The notes: generated by a model not told the origin, from the letters alone. Positions 22,707 through 31,255 are shown, counted from the stretch's first letter. The stretch: DNA of 35,399 bases from Solirubrobacterales bacterium (GCA_021155855.1 JAJNAZ010000024.1:1-35399); one strand, 5' to 3'. Translations and numbers: made by a program.

Positions 22707-23873
22707 ATGGCCGACCTTCGTTTCACCACCGCCGGCGAGTCGCACGGGCCGGGGCTCGTCGCGATAGTCGAGGGGCTGCCCGCCGGATTGACGGTCGACC
22801 GCGAGCGGATCGACCGCGAGATGGCGCGCCGTCAGCTCGGCCACGGCCGCGGGGGGCGGATGAAGATCGAGCGCGATGCGGTCGAGGTGCGGTCGGGGAT
22901 CCGCCACGGGCGCACCCTGGGAAGCCCGATCGCGCTCCTGGTCGACAACCGCGACTACGCCAACTGGGAGGAGCGGATGAACCCGTGGCCGGTCGAGGCC
23001 GAGGTCGAGGAATCCCATCTGCCGCGACCCGGCCACGCCGACCTGGTTGGGGCGCTCAAGTACGCCCACCGCGACGTTCGCAATGTGCTCGAGCGCGCCA
23101 GCGCGCGCGAGACCGCGGCCAGGGTCGCCGCCGGGGCGATCGCGAAGGAGTTCCTCGCCGCGCTCGGGGTCACCGTCCACAGCCACGTGCTGCGGATCGC
23201 CTCGGTGGCCGCCGCCGAGCGCGGCGACCTCACGCCCGCCGACTTCGCCGCCGTCGACGACTCGCCGGTGCGCTGCCTCGACGGCGAGGCCGCCGAGGCG
23301 ATGGTTGCGGAGATCGACCGGCTGCGGAAGGCGAACGAGAGCCTGGGCGGCGTGTTCGAGGTCCGCGCCTTCGGCCTCGTCCCGGGGCTCGGCTCGCACG
23401 TGAGCGCAGAGGAGCGCCTCGACGGCCGACTCGCCCAAGCAATCGTCTCAATCCAGGCGGTAAAGGGGGTCTCGGTCGGGGAGGCGTGGGAGGTCGCCGA
23501 GCTGCCCGGGTCGGAGTCCCACGACGAGATCTTCTGGTCGGCCGAGCGCGGCTATCACCGCGAGACAAACCGCGCCGGCGGCGTCGAGGGCGGGATGTCG
23601 AACGGCGAGCCGCTGGTGGTCCGCGGCGCGCTGAAGCCGATCTCGACCCTGACGAAGCCGCTGCGCTCGGTCGACACCGAGACCAAGCGGCCGGCGGAGG
23701 CGATGCGCGAGCGCACCGACTCGACCGTTGTCCCGGCCGCGGGCGTGGTCGGCGAGGCGATGGTCGCGCTGGTGCTCGCGCGTTGCTACCGGGAGAAGTT
23801 CGGCGGCGACCACATCGACGACGTTCTCGCCGCCGTTGAGGGGTACCGGGAGCGGATCGATTGGCGTCGCTGA
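22707..23873 (+). CDS. aroC: Chorismate synthase
   Basis: A 388-residue enzyme that removes phosphate from EPSP to give chorismate, using reduced FMN. Signatures are GESHGPGLVAIVEGLPAG (about 11-28, with the first catalytic His), RHGRTLGSPIALLVDNRDY, RPGHADLVGALKY, RASARETAARVAAGA, RETNRAGGVEGGMSNGEPL and PISTL. All three hallmark regions and the Arg-rich FMN/EPSP site are intact. It is the first gene of the aro operon and overlaps the next gene by 13 nt. Confidence 0.97.
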   Translation: MADLRFTTAGESHGPGLVAIVEGLPAGLTVDRERIDREMARRQLGHGRGGRMKIERDAVEVRSGIRHGRTLGSPIALLVDNRDYANWEERMNPWPVEAEVEESHLPRPGHADLVGALKYAHRDVRNVLERASARETAARVAAGAIAKEFLAALGVTVHSHVLRIASVAAAERGDLTPADFAAVDDSPVRCLDGEAAEAMVAEIDRLRKANESLGGVFEVRAFGLVPGLGSHVSAEERLDGRLAQAIVSIQAVKGVSVGEAWEVAELPGSESHDEIFWSAERGYHRETNRAGGVEGGMSNGEPLVVRGALKPISTLTKPLRSVDTETKRPAEAMRERTDSTVVPAAGVVGEAMVALVLARCYREKFGGDHIDDVLAAVEGYRERIDWRR

Positions 23874-25417
23874 GCACCGGCTCGACCGAGCGTGCGCTCG
23901 TCTTCATCGGGTTCATGGGGGCGGGCAAGTCGAAGGCCGCCCTGGCGGCGCGCGAGGCTGGGCTCGAGACGATTGACGCCGACGGGGCTCTGGAGCGCGA
24001 GCTCGGGGCGCCGATCGACGAGTTCTTCGCCCGCGAGGGGGAGGCGGAGTTTCGCCGTCGCGAGGAGGGGCTGGTGATCGACCTGCTCGAGCGCACCGCG
24101 GGCGGCGCGATCGCGCTCGGAGGCGGCAGCGTGCTCTCGGAGGGCGTGCGCCGGGCGCTTCGGCGGCACACAATCGTCTGGCTCGAGGTCGATCCCGAGA
24201 CGGCGTGGAGGCGGGTCGAGGAATCGGATCGCCCGCTGGCCCGCGATCGCGAGCGATTCGAGGCCCTGCACGCCGAGCGCCGCCCGATCTACGAGTCGCT
24301 CGCCGACGCGATCGTGCCCGCCGAGCGCGAGCTCGTGCGCCGGGCGCTACCGGCGCTGATCGCGCTCGGTTCGCTACCCGTCGGCACCCGGCTGGCCTGG
24401 GGGCGAAGCGAATCGGGCGATTATCCCGCCTTCGTCGGCCGCGGCCTGCTGGCGAGCGGGTACTGGCCGCTCGAGGGCCGGCGCTTCTTGGTCACCGACC
24501 GCGAGGTCGGGCGCCTGTACGCCGACAAGGTCGAGCCGCTCGACGGCCGGGTCGAGGTCGAGCCGGGCGAGCAGGCGAAGACGATGGCCGAGGCGGAGCG
24601 CGTTCTGCATCAGCTCGCCGAGCAGGGGATGACCCGCTCCGACCACGTCGCCGCGCTCGGCGGGGGAGTGGTCGGCGACCTGGGCGGCTTCTGCGCCGCC
24701 ACCTACCAGCGCGGGGTCGAGGTGGTCCAGGTGCCGACCACGCTCGTCGCCCAAGTCGACTCCGCCTACGGCGGCAAGACCGGGGTCGATCTCCCTGAGG
24801 CAAAGAATTACGTCGGCGCCTACCACCTGCCTGCCGCGGTCCTCGCCGATCCGTCGCTGCTCGCCACCCTGCCGGCGGCGGAGCTGGCGGCCGGCTTCGT
24901 CGAGGTCGTGAAGACGGCGTTGATCGCCGGCGACGTGCTGTGGGAGCGCGTGCGGGCGATTGGCGAGCTCGACCCCGAGGGGCTCGACGAGGTGGTCTTC
25001 GCCTGCGCGCGGATGAAGCTAGCCGTCGTCGCTGCCGACGAGCGCGACGCCGGCCGCCGCCAGGTGCTCAACCTCGGCCACACGGTCGGCCATGCGATCG
25101 AGGCCGGCGGCGGATACTCGCGTTACCGCCACGGCGAGGCCGTCGGCCTCGGCTTGCTGGCTGCGCTGCGGCTCTCGGGCGCCGACGAGCTGCGCGACGA
25201 GGTCGCCGAGCTGCTCGCCCGCCACGGTCTACCCAGCGAGCTCACCCCCGAAATCGGCGTCGACGAGGTGGTCGCGGCGATCGAGCGCGACAAGAAGCGG
25301 ACCGCGGCGGGAGTGCCCTTCGTGCTCCTGGCCGCGCCCGGAGCGCCGCGGCCGGGCGAGCTCGTCGACCCGGATAGGGTCAGGGCAGCCGTGGAGGAGC
25401 TCCAGAATCCCGGATGA
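23861..25417 (+). CDS. aroKB: Bifunctional shikimate kinase-3-dehydroquinate synthase
   Basis: A 518-residue fusion. Residues 1-165 are shikimate kinase: P-loop GFMGAGKS (17-24), shikimate-site IDADGALERELG and EFRRREE, GGGSVL, and the lid/adenine region RPLARDRERFEAL. Residues 178-518 are dehydroquinate synthase: NAD-binding GGGVVGDLGGFCAATYQRG, PTTLVAQVDSAYGGKTGVD, KNYVGAYHLP, and metal ligands in AGFVEVVKTALI, LNLGHTVGHAIE and YRHGEAVGLGL. The protein thus catalyses steps 2 and 5 of the pathway. It starts at TTG 23861, within aroC; no later start precedes the P-loop strand. No stop or frameshift separates the halves. It overlaps aroQ by 4 nt. Confidence 0.95.
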   Translation: MASLSTGSTERALVFIGFMGAGKSKAALAAREAGLETIDADGALERELGAPIDEFFAREGEAEFRRREEGLVIDLLERTAGGAIALGGGSVLSEGVRRALRRHTIVWLEVDPETAWRRVEESDRPLARDRERFEALHAERRPIYESLADAIVPAERELVRRALPALIALGSLPVGTRLAWGRSESGDYPAFVGRGLLASGYWPLEGRRFLVTDREVGRLYADKVEPLDGRVEVEPGEQAKTMAEAERVLHQLAEQGMTRSDHVAALGGGVVGDLGGFCAATYQRGVEVVQVPTTLVAQVDSAYGGKTGVDLPEAKNYVGAYHLPAAVLADPSLLATLPAAELAAGFVEVVKTALIAGDVLWERVRAIGELDPEGLDEVVFACARMKLAVVAADERDAGRRQVLNLGHTVGHAIEAGGGYSRYRHGEAVGLGLLAALRLSGADELRDEVAELLARHGLPSELTPEIGVDEVVAAIERDKKRTAAGVPFVLLAAPGAPRPGELVDPDRVRAAVEELQNPG

Positions 25418-25866
25418 GCCCGACCGCCCACAACCGGGTCGAGGTCCTGCACGGGGTCAACCTCGACGCGCTCGGGCGGCGCAGCCCGGAGCACTACGGC
25501 ACGCTCACCCTCGCCGAGCTGCAGACCCAGATCAAGCGCTACGGCCGCGAGCTGGACCTCGAGGTCGCCTTCTTTCAGACGAACAACGAGGGCGAGTACG
25601 TCGAGCGCCTTCACCGCCTGCCCGAGGTCGCCGACGCCGCGCTGCTCAATCCCGGCGCCTGGACCCACTACAGCTGGGCGATCCGCGACGCGCTTGAGAT
25701 CGCCGGGCTGCCCGCGGTCGAGGTCCATCTCTCCGACGTCGGTGAACGGGAGGACTGGCGCAGGCTCTCGGTGCTCGAGGGCCTCGTGCTACGCACCGTC
25801 TCGGGCAAGGGACCCGAGGGCTACCGCGAGGCGCTCGAGGTGCTGAGGCGGGAGCTGGGGTCGTGA
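25414..25866 (+). CDS. aroQ: 3-Dehydroquinate dehydratase, type II
   Basis: A 150-residue flavodoxin-like enzyme that dehydrates 3-dehydroquinate. It has HGVNLDALGRRSPEHYG (Asn, flexible-loop Arg and catalytic Tyr), FFQTNNEGEYVERLH, NPGAWTHYSWAIRDAL (Asn and His) and VEVHLSD. The loop reads RRSP where most members read RREP, and the segment after the strand is LSDVGERE instead of ISNxHxRE; the core Tyr, Arg and His residues are retained, so activity is likely. The start overlaps aroKB (ATGA) and the end overlaps the peptidase gene (GTGA), so translation is tightly coupled. Confidence 0.93.
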   Translation: MSPTAHNRVEVLHGVNLDALGRRSPEHYGTLTLAELQTQIKRYGRELDLEVAFFQTNNEGEYVERLHRLPEVADAALLNPGAWTHYSWAIRDALEIAGLPAVEVHLSDVGEREDWRRLSVLEGLVLRTVSGKGPEGYREALEVLRRELGS

Positions 25867-26978
25867 GCCACGCACCGGCCGAACGCGCCGAGCGGCTCGC
25901 CGAGCTGGTCGCCGAGCGCGGCCTCGACCAACTGCTCGTCGGCGATCTGGTCCGTCCCGGCGACTCGGGTCCCGGCGCGATCGCCGACTCGCGCTGGCTC
26001 ACCGGCTTCACCGGCACCAGCGCCCTCGCGATCGTCGGCGCCGAGAGCCGGGTGTTGCTCACCGACTTCCGCTACACCGACCGCGCCGAGCGCGAGGTCG
26101 GCGAGCCGTTCGAACGGGTCACCGCGAGCGCTCGCCTCTTGCCCGAGCTCGCCGCGCGCCTGCGCGGGCGGGTCGGCTTCGACGCCGCAACCACCAGCGT
26201 TGCCAACTTAAAAAGGCTCGAGCAGGCGATCGAGGAGGGGGGCTCGGATGCCGAGCTGGTCGCCGTTGAGGGCCTCGTCTCGAGTCTCCGCCGCCGCAAG
26301 GACGAGACCGAGCAGGAGGCGATCGCGCAGGCGGCCCGGCTCGCCGACGAGGTCTACGAGCTGGTGCTCGACCAGGGACTGATCGGGCGCACCGAGCGCG
26401 AGATCGCGAGGACCGCCGCGGCGCGGATCCGTGAGCTCGGCGCCGAGCCGTCGTTCCCGACGATCGTCGCCGCGGGCGAGAACGGCGCCCTGCCGCACGC
26501 GGAGCCCGGCGAACGGGAGATCCGCGACGGCGATCTGGTCGTCTGGGACATGGGCGCGCTCCTGGATGGCTACTGCTCGGATTGCACTCGCACCTTCGCC
26601 GCCGGCGAGCCCTCCGAGGACGTGCGCGAGATCTACCAGCTCGTCCAGCGAGCCCAGGCCGCCGGGCTCGAGGCAGTCGGCCCCGGCGTCGACGGCAGGG
26701 ACGCGGACGAGGTCGCGCGGTCGATCATCCGCGACGCCGGCTACGAGGAGAACTTCGGCCACGGGCTCGGCCACGGGGTCGGGCTCGAGATCCACGAGCC
26801 GCCGCGGATGGGGCCGCGCTCGGAGGACACGCTGATCGAGGGCGACGTGGTCTCGGTCGAGCCGGGCGTCTATCTCCCCGGCCGCTTCGGGGTGCGGATC
26901 GAAGACCTGGTGGTGATCACCGCCGACGGGCACCGCAACCTGAGCTCGCTGCCGAAGGAGCTGCGGGTGGTCGGCTGA
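25863..26978 (+). CDS. pepP: Xaa-Pro aminopeptidase/dipeptidase (M24B)
   Basis: A 371-residue pita-bread metallopeptidase. An N-terminal creatinase-like domain (1-135) precedes the M24 domain with the metal ligands: Asp in VVWDMGALLDG, Asp in YCSDCTRTF, His in NFGHGLGHGVGLEIHEPPRMG, Glu in VSVEPGVYLPG and Glu in VRIEDLVV. It removes residues next to proline from peptides. Whether it acts on dipeptides (PepQ) or longer peptides (PepP) cannot be told. It is the last gene of the aro operon (4-nt overlap); aroQ-peptidase-efp order is widespread in Gram-positive bacteria, though here efp is 3.7 kb further on. Confidence 0.92.
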   Translation: MSHAPAERAERLAELVAERGLDQLLVGDLVRPGDSGPGAIADSRWLTGFTGTSALAIVGAESRVLLTDFRYTDRAEREVGEPFERVTASARLLPELAARLRGRVGFDAATTSVANLKRLEQAIEEGGSDAELVAVEGLVSSLRRRKDETEQEAIAQAARLADEVYELVLDQGLIGRTEREIARTAAARIRELGAEPSFPTIVAAGENGALPHAEPGEREIRDGDLVVWDMGALLDGYCSDCTRTFAAGEPSEDVREIYQLVQRAQAAGLEAVGPGVDGRDADEVARSIIRDAGYEENFGHGLGHGVGLEIHEPPRMGPRSEDTLIEGDVVSVEPGVYLPGRFGVRIEDLVVITADGHRNLSSLPKELRVVG

Positions 26979-27001
26979 GGACTGCGAGCGCCCGGGACGG
27001 G

Positions 27002-27008
27002 TAACAAT
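27002..27008 (+). promoter_or_regulatory. -10-like box for the eRF1-like gene
   Basis: TAACAAT ends 7 nt before ATG 27016. The upstream ATG 27007 lies inside this box, so 27016 is the better start. Confidence 0.4.
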
Positions 27009-27015
27009 GGGCGCG

Positions 27016-28080
27016 ATGGAAGCGGATGCCGGCGAGCGGTTGCTGCGCGAGTTGACCGCGTGGGACCCCGAGGGCGGCGTGGTCTCGGTATATCTGGCCA
27101 TCGATCACGCCGACCGCTCGGAGGGCTGGCGGATCGAGCTCAAGGACCGACTCGCCGGTGTCGACCGCGCCGCCGCCGAGCGAATCCTCGCCCGTTTTCG
27201 CGGCGACGTGCCGCCGCCCGCGGGCCGCACCCAGGTCGGTTACGTCGAGGTCGGCGGCGAACGCCGCGAGATCTGGAACGGCTTCCAGCTCGACGGCATC
27301 GCAACCGAGGTCGTCGCCGCCGGCCGCCCCTACCTGGCGCCGCTGATGCGGATGCTCGACGACGGCTCACCGGTCGGCGTGATCGTCGTCTCGCTCGAGC
27401 GGGTGCGGGTGCTCGACTGGGCCCTGGGTCAAATCGAGGAGCTCGACGGCTGGGAGCTGGAGATCACGAGCCTCGACTGGCACGAGCGCAAGGCGCCGCG
27501 CCGCGACCCGGCCCGCGGAACGGGCGCGAGCGCCTCCGGTCGCGATCAGCACGCGCAGCGGCTCGAGCACAACCGCGAGCGCTTTCTCAAGCAGGCCGGC
27601 GGACTGGTCGTGTCCCGCCACGGTGAGCGCCCCTGGCGCCGGGTCGTCGTCATCGGCGAGGGCGACCGGCCGCGGCTGCTGGCGAGGGGGATGGGGCCCA
27701 AGGCCGGGCTCGTGCACGAGGTTCGCCAAGACCTGATCCGCGCCGCGCCAACCGCGATCGGCGAGCGGCTTGCCGAGGAGCTCGAGCACCTCAACAGCAG
27801 CCGCGAGGAAGCGCTGATCGCCGAGCTCAAGGAGGCGATTGGCAGCGACCCGGGGGCCGCCCTCGGATCAAAGGAGGTGCTCGAGACGCTCGAGCAGGGC
27901 CGGGTCCGGCACGTGATCTTCGACGGCACGCGCGAGTTCGAACGGCACGACGGCGTGCCCGCCTCCGAGCTGATGATCGAGCGCGCGCTCGCCACCAGGG
28001 CCCGGGTCACCCCGGTCGAGGGCCTCGCCGCGGCGAGCCTCGCCGAGCACGACGGCGCCGCGGCCCTGCTGCGCTACTGA
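27016..28080 (+). CDS. Bacterial eRF1-like protein (baeRF/VLRF1 group)
   Basis: A 354-residue protein with the three-part build of bacterial/archaeal eRF1-like proteins: an N-terminal domain (GVVSVYLAIDHADR), a central domain (about 95-230) with RRVVVIGEGDRP, and a C-terminal domain ending VRHVIFDG, then a terminal AALLRY typical of the group. It lacks the NIKS codon-recognition motif and the GGQ loop of true eRF1; a GTGASASG stretch (about 167) falls in a flexible region. Relatives act in ribosome rescue or peptidyl-tRNA release (VLRF1/Vms1 group) or as hibernation-type factors. The exact role here is not established. ATG 27016 is chosen over 27007 because the latter lies within the -10 box. 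Confidence 0.72.
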   Translation: MEADAGERLLRELTAWDPEGGVVSVYLAIDHADRSEGWRIELKDRLAGVDRAAAERILARFRGDVPPPAGRTQVGYVEVGGERREIWNGFQLDGIATEVVAAGRPYLAPLMRMLDDGSPVGVIVVSLERVRVLDWALGQIEELDGWELEITSLDWHERKAPRRDPARGTGASASGRDQHAQRLEHNRERFLKQAGGLVVSRHGERPWRRVVVIGEGDRPRLLARGMGPKAGLVHEVRQDLIRAAPTAIGERLAEELEHLNSSREEALIAELKEAIGSDPGAALGSKEVLETLEQGRVRHVIFDGTREFERHDGVPASELMIERALATRARVTPVEGLAAASLAEHDGAAALLRY

Positions 28081-28084
28081 CTCG

Positions 28085-28090
28085 TAGACT
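28085..28090 (+). promoter_or_regulatory. -10 box of a leadered promoter, PEBP gene
   Basis: TAGACT lies 32 nt before ATG 28123, and a Shine-Dalgarno (GAGGAG, 28113-28118) occupies the leader. It is a useful contrast to the leaderless genes. Confidence 0.45.
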
Positions 28091-28122
28091 CCGCCCCGTC
28101 CCGAGAGCGACCGAGGAGCGAG

Positions 28123-28755
28123 ATGGCCTTGCACGTGGAAAGCGACAGCATCAAGCACGGCGAACGGGTTCCGCACGACCACGCGTTCGGCGTCCCCGAC
28201 GGTGAGGGCAAGGCGGCGCCCCAGGGCGGGAACCGCAGCCCGCACCTGCGCTGGTCGGGCGCTCCGGCGGGCACGCAGTCGTTCGCGGTGCTGGTCTTCG
28301 ACCCCGACGTTCCGGCGGACTTCTCCGATGCCAACCAGGAGGGCATGACGCTGGCCCACGACCAGGAGCGCTCCGACTTCACCCATTGGCTGCTGGTCGA
28401 CATTCCACCCGATGTCAACGAGCTTCCCGAGGGGGCGGGCTCGGACGGGATCGTCCCCGGGGGCAAGCCGACCGGCGAGACCGAGCATGGTGTCACCGGC
28501 GCCAACAGCTACACCGAGGCGATGGCCGGCGACCCCGAGATGGGCGGCACCTACGGCGGCTACGACGGCCCGTTCCCACCCTGGAACGACGAGCGCGTGC
28601 ACCACTACCACTTCATCGTCTACGCCCTCGATGTCCCCAGCCTCGGGCTCTCGGGCGATTTCAACCTCGACCGCTTCCGCGAGGCGATCGAAGGCCACGT
28701 GCTCGACCAGGGCGAGATCGTCGGCGAGTACACGCTCTACGCCGAGCACCTGTAG
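28123..28755 (+). CDS. YbhB/YbcL-type PEBP (Raf-kinase-inhibitor-like) protein
   Basis: A 210-residue phosphatidylethanolamine-binding-protein fold. It shows NRSPHLRWSGAPAGTQSFAVLVFDPD (ligand-pocket Asp and Pro), DFTHWLLVDIPP (His of the anion pocket), and HHYHFIVYALD, the three pocket-forming segments. It is longer than YbhB (about 160) because of insertions around 65-85 and 135-155. No signal peptide, so cytoplasmic. Ligand and role of bacterial members are largely unknown. The start is supported by GAGGAG 5 nt upstream. It ends 6 nt before the convergent M42 peptidase gene. Confidence 0.9.
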   Translation: MALHVESDSIKHGERVPHDHAFGVPDGEGKAAPQGGNRSPHLRWSGAPAGTQSFAVLVFDPDVPADFSDANQEGMTLAHDQERSDFTHWLLVDIPPDVNELPEGAGSDGIVPGGKPTGETEHGVTGANSYTEAMAGDPEMGGTYGGYDGPFPPWNDERVHHYHFIVYALDVPSLGLSGDFNLDRFREAIEGHVLDQGEIVGEYTLYAEHL

Positions 28756-28761
28756 GAGGCT

Positions 28762-29817
28762 TCAGCGCGCCAGGTCCACGTCCGCCTCGAGCGACTCGGT
28801 GAACCCGGCGATCAGCTCGACCACGGCCTCCAGGTCGCCGAGGTCGACCATCTCGACCGGTGAGTGCATGTAGCGCAGCGGGATGCCGACGATCCCGGCC
28901 GGCACGCCGCCCTTGGAGATCTGGATCGCGTCGGCGTCGGTGCCCGTGCGCCGGCCCGAGGCCTCGACCGTGTACTCGATCCCGAGGCGCTCGGCGGATT
29001 CGCAGAGGAGCTCGAATACCTTCGGCGACAGCGTCGAGCCGCGGCCGATCGACGGGCCGGAGCCGAGCGGGTGGCTGCCGAGCTGCTTCTCCTCCATCCC
29101 CGGAGCATCGGTGGCATGGGTGACGTCGATCGCCAGCGCCAGGTCGGGGCCGACGGCGAAGGTGCTCGTCGCCCCGCCGTTGAGCCCGATCTCCTCCTGG
29201 ACCGAGGCGATCGCGACCATCCGGCCGCTGAGCTTGCCGCGCTCGTGGCAGCGGCGCAGCGACTCGAGCGCGACGTAGGCGCCCAGCCGGTTGTCCATCG
29301 AGCGCGACACCAGCCTGCCGCCGTCGACCTGCACCGGGTCGCAGGCGATCACGACAGGGTCGCCGATCCGGATCAGCTCGAGGGCGCGGTCGCGGTCGGC
29401 CGCGCCGACGTCGATGTGGAGGGCGTCGAGCTCGACCGCGGCCTTTCGCTGCTCCTCCTTGAGCACGTGGATCGCCTTGCGCCCGACGACACCGACGACG
29501 ACGCCGTCGCGGGCTTCGACCCGGACCCGCTGTCCGACGAGGATCTGCGGGTCCCAGCCACCGATTGGGGCGAAGTAGATAAAGCCTTTCTCGTCGACGT
29601 GGGTGACGACGAGCCCGATCTCGTCGATGTGGCCGACGACCGCGAGCAGCGGCTTCGCTCCCTCGTCGCCGATCTCGGCGATCGACGACCCGATCCCGTC
29701 GGTGCTCAGGCGCGCAAATGAGGCCGCCTCGCGCCAAACCGCCGCCGCCGGCCCCTCGTACCCCGAGGGCGCCGGGGCGGAGAGCAACCGCTGGAGCAGT
29801 TTCGGGGTCTCGCTCAT
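28762..29817 (-). CDS. M42-family aminopeptidase (glutamyl aminopeptidase/FrvX-like)
   Basis: A 351-residue cytoplasmic two-metal aminopeptidase of the tetrahedral (TET) group. Metal and catalytic residues are seen in VVGHIDEIG (first His and Asp, about 62-64), SMDNRLGAY (bridging Asp), VQEEIGLNGG (catalytic Glu and metal Glu), IDVTHATDAP (Asp) and RYMHSPVEMVD (His). The family assembles into dodecamers and trims peptides from the proteasome or other proteases. A minus-strand TAGGCT (29829-29824) sits 6 nt before ATG 29817, predicting a leaderless transcript. Confidence 0.93.
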   Translation of the reverse strand: MSETPKLLQRLLSAPAPSGYEGPAAAVWREAASFARLSTDGIGSSIAEIGDEGAKPLLAVVGHIDEIGLVVTHVDEKGFIYFAPIGGWDPQILVGQRVRVEARDGVVVGVVGRKAIHVLKEEQRKAAVELDALHIDVGAADRDRALELIRIGDPVVIACDPVQVDGGRLVSRSMDNRLGAYVALESLRRCHERGKLSGRMVAIASVQEEIGLNGGATSTFAVGPDLALAIDVTHATDAPGMEEKQLGSHPLGSGPSIGRGSTLSPKVFELLCESAERLGIEYTVEASGRRTGTDADAIQISKGGVPAGIVGIPLRYMHSPVEMVDLGDLEAVVELIAGFTESLEADVDLAR

Positions 29818-29823
29818 GCGGGC

Positions 29824-29829
29824 AGCCTA
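29824..29829 (-). promoter_or_regulatory. -10 box of leaderless promoter, M42 peptidase
   Basis: TAGGCT on the minus strand, 6 nt before ATG 29817; the identical hexamer precedes the MASE1-PP2C gene with the same 6-nt spacing. Confidence 0.5.
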
Positions 29830-29912
29830 ATGGTCGGCCGCACGCGCGACGCGCTTCGAGACACCCTGCGCGCCACGGGCACGCCACGCGACGCGACACT
29901 CCTCGGATGCGC

Positions 29913-29945
29913 ACCGTGACCGCGGTTCGCCACCTATTTCACGGT
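29913..29945 (-). other. Inverted repeat after the NAD(P)-binding protein gene
   Basis: ACCGTGA (29913-29919) and TCACGGT (29939-29945) form perfect 7-bp arms around 19 nt, 4 nt past the stop of the minus-strand gene. It may be a terminator for that gene; no T-run follows. The rest of 29846-29912 holds GCGACGCG-rich sequence without a recognisable element. Confidence 0.4.
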
Positions 29946-29949
29946 CAAG

Positions 29950-30615
29950 TTAAAGAGACGCGAGCGCCTTCTCCACCGGCAGCTCGCCGGAGGTGAGCTC
30001 GAAGGTCTTGCCGATCGTCGTCGGGGTGTGGAGGACCGCGGCGACGACGGCGGCGACGTCGTCGCGCGGGATCTCGCCGCGGGGAACGTGCTCGGCAGCC
30101 TGCACGCGGCCGGTGTCGGGCTCGTCGGTGAGTCGCACGGGCCGCACGATCGTGTAGTCGAGCCCGCTGGCCTCAAGCTCTGCGTCGGCCTTGCCCTTCG
30201 CCCGCAGATAGACACTGAAGGTGTCGTCGCCCGACGCTTCGGGGTCGGCGCCGATCGAACTGATGATCACATAGCGCGCGATCCCGGTTGCCTTGGCGGC
30301 GGCGATCAGCTTCACCGCTCCGCCGTAGTCCATCGTCCACTTTCGCTCCGCGCCGCTGCCCGGCCCGGCGCCGGCGGCGAAGACGATCGCGTCGACCGAG
30401 CCGACGGCCGCAGCGACCTCCTCCTCGGTCGCGGCCTCGAGGTCGCAGACGACCGGCTCGGCGCCCCACGCCCGGATCTCCTCTCCGTAGTCGGGGCTGC
30501 GATCCAGCGAGCGAACCTCGTCGCCGTTCGCGACCAGCAGGCGGATCAGCCTGCGGCCGATCTTGCCATGTCCTCCCGCGATCGCGACTCGCACCTGCCG
30601 AGTGAACCAGATCAT
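29950..30615 (-). CDS. NAD(P)-binding atypical SDR (NmrA/YwnB-like)
   Basis: A 221-residue Rossmann-fold protein. The N-terminal VAIAGGHGKIGRRLIRLLV (about 10-28) is the dinucleotide loop of atypical SDR group a5, followed by VVCDLEAATEEEVAAAV, DAIVFAAGAGPGSG, ARYVIISSIGAD and LDYTIVRPVRLTDEP. The Tyr-x3-Lys pair appears as YLRAKGKAD. Such proteins are NAD(P)H-dependent reductases or redox sensors; the substrate is unknown. ATG 30615 has a GAGGAG Shine-Dalgarno 5 nt upstream. Divergent from efp with a 35-nt gap. Confidence 0.87.
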   Translation of the reverse strand: MIWFTRQVRVAIAGGHGKIGRRLIRLLVANGDEVRSLDRSPDYGEEIRAWGAEPVVCDLEAATEEEVAAAVGSVDAIVFAAGAGPGSGAERKWTMDYGGAVKLIAAAKATGIARYVIISSIGADPEASGDDTFSVYLRAKGKADAELEASGLDYTIVRPVRLTDEPDTGRVQAAEHVPRGEIPRDDVAAVVAAVLHTPTTIGKTFELTSGELPVEKALASL

Positions 30616-30636
30616 CGGGCTCCTCGGTCGGCTCGC

Positions 30637-30642
30637 TACCCT
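30637..30642 (+). promoter_or_regulatory. -10 box of leaderless promoter, efp
   Basis: TACCCT ends 8 nt before GTG 30651, within the 35-nt gap shared with the divergent SDR gene; the same hexamer precedes mnmA. Confidence 0.45.
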
Positions 30643-30650
30643 CAGCGCCC

Positions 30651-31211
30651 GTGATCTCCACCAATCAGTTCAAGAACGGCACCCACATCGAGGTCGATGG
30701 AACGACCTACCGGATCATGGAGTTCCAGCACGTGAAGCCGGGCAAGGGCGGGGCGTTCGTACGCACGCGGTTGCGCAAGCTCGGCGACGGCTCGGTGATC
30801 GACAAGACCTTCCGCGCCGGGGAGAAGTTCCGCCCAGTGCGCACCGAGACCCGGAAGATGCAATACCTCTATGACGCCGGCGACGCGGCGGTGTTCATGG
30901 ACACGCGCTCCTACGAGCAGACCGAGATCCCCCGCGACACGATCGCCGAGGAGATGCGCTGGGTGCTGCCCAACCACAACGTCGACCTGCTGCTGGTCGA
31001 CGAGCGCCCCGCGGGCGTGCAGGTCGCGAGCGCCGTCGACATGACGGTCACCGACACCGACCCGGGGCTCAAGGGTGACACCGCCTCGGGCGGCGGCACC
31101 AAGCCGGCGACCCTGGAGTCGGGGGTCACCGTGCAGGTGCCCCTGTTCGTCAACGAGGGCGATCGCGTCCGCGTCGACACCCGCAGCGGCGAGTACGTCT
31201 CCCGCGCCTGA
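30651..31211 (+). CDS. efp: Translation elongation factor P
   Basis: A 186-residue factor that relieves ribosome stalling at polyproline. It begins ISTNQFKNGTHIEVDGTTYRI and has the domain-I loop HVKPGKGGAF with Lys32 at the tip, then two OB domains with the signature VNEGDRVRVDTRSGEYVSR at the C-terminus. No EpmA, EpmB, EarP or YmfI-type modification gene is in the window, and a PGKG loop is compatible with an unmodified lysine, as suggested for some actinobacterial EF-P. The PPGQ-rich tail of the sigma-fusion protein would be a demanding client. GTG start. Confidence 0.97.
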   Translation: MISTNQFKNGTHIEVDGTTYRIMEFQHVKPGKGGAFVRTRLRKLGDGSVIDKTFRAGEKFRPVRTETRKMQYLYDAGDAAVFMDTRSYEQTEIPRDTIAEEMRWVLPNHNVDLLLVDERPAGVQVASAVDMTVTDTDPGLKGDTASGGGTKPATLESGVTVQVPLFVNEGDRVRVDTRSGEYVSRA

Positions 31212-31255
31212 TCCGGGGTCTTACGGGGCCAGGCCGATCCGCCTCCGCCACCGCG

